Positions 5,236-8,365 of a stretch of 8,365 bases of DNA are shown one piece after another (the stretch's first letter is position 1; each line of letters opens with the position of its first letter). A model generated the notes under the pieces. The model saw only the letters and a program-made list of their open reading frames with translations, was not told the DNA's origin and did not search any database. The position numbers were made by a program, and so were the translations under genes. This stretch comes from an uncultured Lachnospiraceae bacterium (GTDB taxonomy: Bacteria > Bacillota > Clostridia > Lachnospirales > Lachnospiraceae), in assembly GCA_902767065.1 (NCBI GenBank), contig CACXFW010000337.1, forward strand, positions 1 to 8,365, given 5' to 3'.

Positions 5236-6876
5236 AAGAGAAGCAGATGGATCTATAGTGCGCTGATATTTTCAGTCGCAGTATGTATGGCAGGATGCGG
5301 ACAGAACCGCCAGACTGCTGTAGAGACGACAAAAGAGAGTGAGGCGGCGGATCAGGCCGGGACAGCCCGGCCGGCAGAGCAGGCTGAGACGCAGGCGCAG
5401 CCTGAGACTCAGCTTCAGAACGCATCTGCCGTCAAGCCGAAAGAAACAGAAACAGAGCCGGAGAGCGAGACACAGAAGCTGATCACTTCAGTGGAGTATA
5501 CATCAAAAGATGGTACGGTGAAGATCACGCTTCCGGATAATACCTGGAAGGTGACGCAGGATGCGGATGAGATGCGCGTTTTTTCCTCCGGAAGCGACGC
5601 GATGATTAATATCGTTCATGCCAGCACAGAGTCCGCGATGAAGACTTTGTCCATCCAGAAGACAAAGGAAGAACTGGAAGCGGCGCTCACAAAGCAGTAT
5701 TCCGATGCCAATGCTTATGAGATTCAGAGTTTTGAGGTGAAAAAGGCAGACGATGTAGATATTTATCGTTATGTGGTGAAGTACAATGCCACCGCACGTA
5801 TGTGGGCTTATTCCGTCACATATGGAATCGTTGCTCCGGATCAGGCCTATGTCATAACGGGAACTGTTACGGAAGACAACAGCGCACTGCTGAAAGCCGT
5901 GGAAGATTCCGTTGACAGCTTCACGGTTCTGAAGGATGAGAAGCTTAAGAATGTTACGGCGCTTACAACAGTTGCAGGAACGCCGGATACAGGAGAGACC
6001 TCCGCTTCTGCAGCGAATACCGGTTCCACGCAGGAAAACGGTTCGCTTGCATCTTACGGAACAAACTCTACCCTGTATGCTTCTGATACGGTGAATGTAA
6101 GATCCGGCCCGGGAACCGACACGGATGTCATCGGAGGCTTCAGTGCAGGCGATCCTGTAACGGTGACCGGAGAGACGAACGGATGGTATCAGATCAGTGC
6201 GAACGGACAGACCGGATATATCCGGAAGGATCTTCTGAGTACCACGCAGACGGCGCAGACGGCGCAGACAGATCAGACGAACTCGAACACGAATACGACG
6301 GATCAGTCCGGGACCGGTTCTGCAGATGCCGTGGCGCACGGTGAGAGCGCGACAGCGACGAATTATGGCTCTGCGGTGACGATGTACACATCAGACGGTG
6401 TAAATGTCAGGACACAGCCGAGTACCGGATCGGATGTCAGCGCGACGCTTGGCGGAGGAACGCCGGTTACGGTCATTGGTGAGACGGATAACTGGTTTGT
6501 GGTATCGACCGGCTCCGGAACAGGTTATATTTCGAAATCCCTGCTGAGCAATTCGGCTCCGGCCGGCGGAGGAACGACCTATGATCAGAGCCAGGCTTCC
6601 GGAACAGATACCCAGACTTATCAGGAAAACCAGGGCAACAGTGGTTCGTCTGATGGTTCGTCCGGCGGAGGAAACAGCGCATATGTATCCGGCGTAGTGA
6701 CAAGTGCGACCGGGGACACCATCACGATCAGCGGGGATGATGGCAATACCTATACCGTTAATACCAGCGGTGCGGATATCTCCACATCAGAGGGATTGTA
6801 TTCAGGCCTGTACGTCAATGTGGGTTATTCGACGAACGGCGACGGATCCCTGAACGCATCCTCGGTGACAGGCTGA
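5233..6876 (+). CDS. Lipoprotein with PsbP/DcrB-like domain, two SH3 domains and a small beta-rich C-terminal domain
   Basis: 547 aa from ATG 5233. Residues 1-22 are a lipoprotein signal (MKRSRWIYS, hydrophobic core, lipobox MAGC, Cys22). Residues about 23-82 are a polar Gln/Glu/Thr-rich linker. Residues 84-236 form a globular domain resembling PsbP/DcrB-like domains of Firmicute lipoproteins: VKITLPDNTWKV, an acid-rich turn, AMINIVHA, a helix, and YAVITG-like strands ending FTVLKD. That assignment is tentative. SH3_3 domains follow at about 275-336 (VNVRSGPG, GWYQIS, GYIRKDLL) and 379-440 (VNVRTQPS, NWFVVS, GYISKSLL), joined by a QTAQT/Asn/Thr-rich linker. After a Gly/Ser linker, residues 482-547 form a strand-rich domain (GVVTSATGDTITISGDDGNT). 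It would sit on the outer face of the membrane. No catalytic domain is seen. It is probably paralogous in its SH3 part to the gene before it and is followed by its own terminator. Confidence 0.87.
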   Translation: MKRSRWIYSALIFSVAVCMAGCGQNRQTAVETTKESEAADQAGTARPAEQAETQAQPETQLQNASAVKPKETETEPESETQKLITSVEYTSKDGTVKITLPDNTWKVTQDADEMRVFSSGSDAMINIVHASTESAMKTLSIQKTKEELEAALTKQYSDANAYEIQSFEVKKADDVDIYRYVVKYNATARMWAYSVTYGIVAPDQAYVITGTVTEDNSALLKAVEDSVDSFTVLKDEKLKNVTALTTVAGTPDTGETSASAANTGSTQENGSLASYGTNSTLYASDTVNVRSGPGTDTDVIGGFSAGDPVTVTGETNGWYQISANGQTGYIRKDLLSTTQTAQTAQTDQTNSNTNTTDQSGTGSADAVAHGESATATNYGSAVTMYTSDGVNVRTQPSTGSDVSATLGGGTPVTVIGETDNWFVVSTGSGTGYISKSLLSNSAPAGGGTTYDQSQASGTDTQTYQENQGNSGSSDGSSGGGNSAYVSGVVTSATGDTITISGDDGNTYTVNTSGADISTSEGLYSGLYVNVGYSTNGDGSLNASSVTG

Positions 6877-6948
6877 GAGATTGTAAATAAACGAAAGGCA
6901 GGCATTATATTCGCCTCCTGTATGAATCAGGATTGACTGTGGATGATG

Positions 6949-6981
6949 AAAAAGCTGCATGAGAGAGATGCAGCTTTTTTT
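6949..6981 (+). terminator. Intrinsic terminator after the second SH3 lipoprotein gene
   Basis: AAAAAGCTGCAT (6949-6960), loop GAGAGAG, ATGCAGCTTTTT (6968-6979), with the T run extending to 6981. It is a perfect 12-bp stem and the A run makes it symmetrical. It lies 72 bp after the stop codon. The remaining 6982-7087 shows no clear promoter by eye. Confidence 0.92.
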
Positions 6982-7087
6982 CCAGGCAGGCACTTTCATG
7001 CGGTATAGCTGTACAGTCAGGAATTGAGCAGTTTCCCGCATGCAATTGTGCTGTCTCAGGAGCACTGGAGGAGAAACGGAGGGAATA

Positions 7088-7387
7088 ATGAGTAAGTCGA
7101 TCAGGACACCCGATGCAGATGACTTTTGTGACGCGATCCTTTCGCTTCGGTCGAGAGAGGAATGCTATCGTTTCTTTCAGGATGTCTGCACGGTCAACGA
7201 GCTGGCCAGCCTGTCACAGCGGTTCGCGGTAGCCAGGATGCTGACCCGGAAGAAAACATATCTGGAAATCGCGGAAAAAACAGGAGCATCCACCGCTACG
7301 ATCAGCCGGGTTAACCGGGCGCTGGTCTATGGAAGCGATGGATACTCCATGGTACTGGACAGAATGGGGAACGCGGAAACAGACTGA
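7088..7387 (+). CDS. yerC: YerC/YecD-family TrpR-like DNA-binding protein
   Basis: 99 aa from ATG 7088, preceded by GGAGGG (7078-7083) with 4 nt between. An in-frame upstream TTG at 7040 would add 16 residues with no family match and is rejected. The sequence fits the YerC/YecD family: an N-terminal helical part (DDFCDAILSLRSREECYRFF, then DVCTVNELASLSQRFAVA) and a TrpR-type helix-turn-helix at about 57-80 (TYLEIAEKTGASTATISRVN). Length agrees with the family's roughly 100 residues. It is a cytoplasmic transcription regulator. Members have been proposed to control amino-acid biosynthesis genes such as histidine operons, but no such operon is visible here and the targets are unknown. It converges on the DUF1836 gene, 6 bp away. 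Confidence 0.9.
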   Translation: MSKSIRTPDADDFCDAILSLRSREECYRFFQDVCTVNELASLSQRFAVARMLTRKKTYLEIAEKTGASTATISRVNRALVYGSDGYSMVLDRMGNAETD

Positions 7388-7393
7388 ATCGTT

Positions 7394-8065
7394 CTATTTC
7401 TTTCGTGCCGCATCGTCCTGCTGCGCGTCGTCTTCATGAAAGTATCTGTCGATCAGCTTTTCGATGAGCATCCTGCGGACAAACACATCATAAGAGAGCA
7501 TGTTAATCATGGCGAGGACGCGGAGGAATTCGCGTTCCCGATCCTGCGCGTCGGAGAAATAGTCCGCAGCGGTATCAACCATGTCATTGACGTCTTCCCG
7601 GAAATTCTTTTGCCGGTCACGGTTCATGCGAACAATCTCGGAATACAGGTCATCGATTCCCCTTCCCGAGGAGGCGTGGAAGTACTTCTCTCCGATCGGC
7701 TCCAGCACGGCCTGAATATCCTGCAGAGAAAGTGTTCCTTTAAAATAATAGATCAGGACGAGGAGCATGATATGCTCCCGGGTGTATTTTTTCCTTTCCG
7801 GGGGCGGAAGCAGTTTGTTCTTCGCGTAGTTGTTGATCATCGTCTTTGTGAGGATCTTATCCTCGTCGTGACGCCGCGCCTGTTTCAGGTGATCATCCAT
7901 ATACGTGGTTACCTGATCCATGTACAGACTGATATCCGGAATCTCTGACGGGTCGATCAGATCCACCTTATCAACTGCATCCAGCAGATAAAACAGCAGT
8001 TCCTTACTCTTTTCGCTGCTGCGTCCGGATGAGTCAGAACCATTCGTGTGTTTTTTAGAAGCCAT
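7394..8065 (-). CDS. DUF1836 protein, predicted MerR-like DNA-binding regulator
   Basis: 223 aa. After a polar Ser/Lys-rich N-terminus, residues about 40-125 match the DUF1836 pattern: IPDISLYMDQVTTYMD, then LTKTMINNYAKNKLLPPPERKKYTREHIMLLVLIYYFKGTLSLQDI. The latter reads like a MerR winged-helix segment: helix-turn-helix, a proline-rich wing (PPPERKKYT), then helices. The rest is helical and charged, with an Asp/Gln-rich tail. The domain is common in Firmicutes and is presumed to bind DNA, but its targets are unknown. The start has GGAGGT (8079-8074) 8 nt upstream and a good promoter directly before it, so the leader is very short. It ends 6 bp from the convergent yerC stop, with no terminator between them. 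Confidence 0.85.
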   Translation of the reverse strand: MASKKHTNGSDSSGRSSEKSKELLFYLLDAVDKVDLIDPSEIPDISLYMDQVTTYMDDHLKQARRHDEDKILTKTMINNYAKNKLLPPPERKKYTREHIMLLVLIYYFKGTLSLQDIQAVLEPIGEKYFHASSGRGIDDLYSEIVRMNRDRQKNFREDVNDMVDTAADYFSDAQDREREFLRVLAMINMLSYDVFVRRMLIEKLIDRYFHEDDAQQDDAARKK

Positions 8066-8087
8066 AGAATGTTACCTCCATATATAC

Positions 8088-8116
8088 ATTATATAGTTTT
8101 AATTACTAGATAGCAA
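8088..8116 (-). promoter_or_regulatory. Sigma-A-type promoter of the DUF1836 gene
   Basis: On the minus strand: TTGCTA (8116-8111), a 17-bp spacer rich in A/T, and a perfect TATAAT (8093-8088). Transcription would start at about 8081, adjacent to the ribosome binding site, which leaves a leader of only some 15 nt. Confidence 0.75.
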
Positions 8117-8134
8117 GCATGGGGAGAGAAAACA

Positions 8135-8365
8135 TTGAGGAAGATGGAATTCAAAATGGAGCGTGAGAACCTGGTCAAAAAGGGGGACCGTATCCATGTG
8201 ACAGAAGGAAAACTGCCCGAGTCGTGGTACTATACGATAGAACCGGCAGTGGCGATGAGCGCGAACTATTCTCTGCGGGAGCGGCTGAAGGTCTTTGACG
8301 GAATCGTGGAAGAGATCCGTACAGATGAGAGCGGATTCACGGTTATCGCGTCCTTTGACGAATGA
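8135..8365 (+). CDS. Small protein of unknown function
   Basis: 76 aa from TTG 8135, which has GGGGAGAG (8120-8127) 7 nt upstream. In-frame ATGs at 8144 and 8156 are alternatives with poorer ribosome binding sites (GAGG only 3 nt or 15 nt away). The protein is soluble, acidic-basic mixed, with no signal peptide or membrane segment. Visible parts include VKKGDRIHV, SWYYTIEPA, ANYSLRERLKVFDGIVEEI and FTVIASFDE, which suggest a small beta-barrel-like domain with alternating strands. I do not recognise a named family. It is divergent from the DUF1836 gene (69 bp between starts). The stop codon TGA is the last three bases of the window, so operon partners downstream are unseen. Confidence 0.7.
   Translation: MRKMEFKMERENLVKKGDRIHVTEGKLPESWYYTIEPAVAMSANYSLRERLKVFDGIVEEIRTDESGFTVIASFDE

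Noticed and set aside
5503..6339. Antisense frame of 278 codons under the second lipoprotein gene
   Set aside because: Arg/Ile/Cys-rich composition typical of a shadow frame, with no ribosome binding site and no recognisable domain; the sense strand has clear domains.
7436..7948. Plus-strand frame of 170 codons opposite the DUF1836 gene
   Set aside because: No ribosome binding site or domain. The minus-strand gene has a promoter, ribosome binding site and family pattern.

Overview
This 8.4-kb window looks like chromosomal DNA of a moderate-GC Clostridia-type Firmicute, most likely Lachnospiraceae. This is inferred from AGGAGG-type ribosome binding sites, Gram-positive lipoprotein signals, bacterial SH3 (SH3_3) envelope proteins, a clostridial-type PlsY, a YerC/YecD TrpR-like protein and a DUF1836 protein. 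There is no tRNA, rRNA, transposase, phage gene, CRISPR array or recognisable defence module.

Layout. (1) 2-1699, plus strand: the 3' part of a very acidic, Glu/Lys-rich repeat protein built on a 39-bp (13-residue) unit and ending in one SH3_3 domain. Its start lies outside the window. (2) A strong hairpin terminator (1742-1797) separates it from a convergent minus-strand operon, 3630 down to 1856: lepB (signal peptidase I), a small DUF2007-like membrane-anchored protein, and plsY (acyl-phosphate:glycerol-3-phosphate acyltransferase). The last two overlap by ATGA. (3) A 522-bp divergent intergenic region (3631-4152) carries a candidate promoter for each direction and several short direct repeats. 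(4) Two tandem plus-strand lipoprotein genes, 4159-5094 and 5233-6876, each carry two SH3_3 domains, and each is followed by an intrinsic terminator. (5) yerC-like regulator gene (7088-7387, plus), ending 6 bp from a convergent DUF1836 regulator gene (8065-7394, minus) that has a good sigma-A-type promoter. (6) A small conserved-looking gene of unknown function (8135-8365, plus), ending exactly at the window edge.

The common theme of the first 6.9 kb is the cell envelope: secretion (LepB), membrane phospholipid synthesis (PlsY) and three exported or surface proteins that together carry five SH3_3 domains but no visible catalytic domain. SH3_3 domains commonly bind peptidoglycan, so the three proteins may be wall-associated scaffolds or anchors; this is inference. 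The most unusual features are the nested repeat architecture of the first protein, the SH3 protein cluster, and the repeat-rich divergent control region. I see no convincing evidence of a wholly new multi-gene system.
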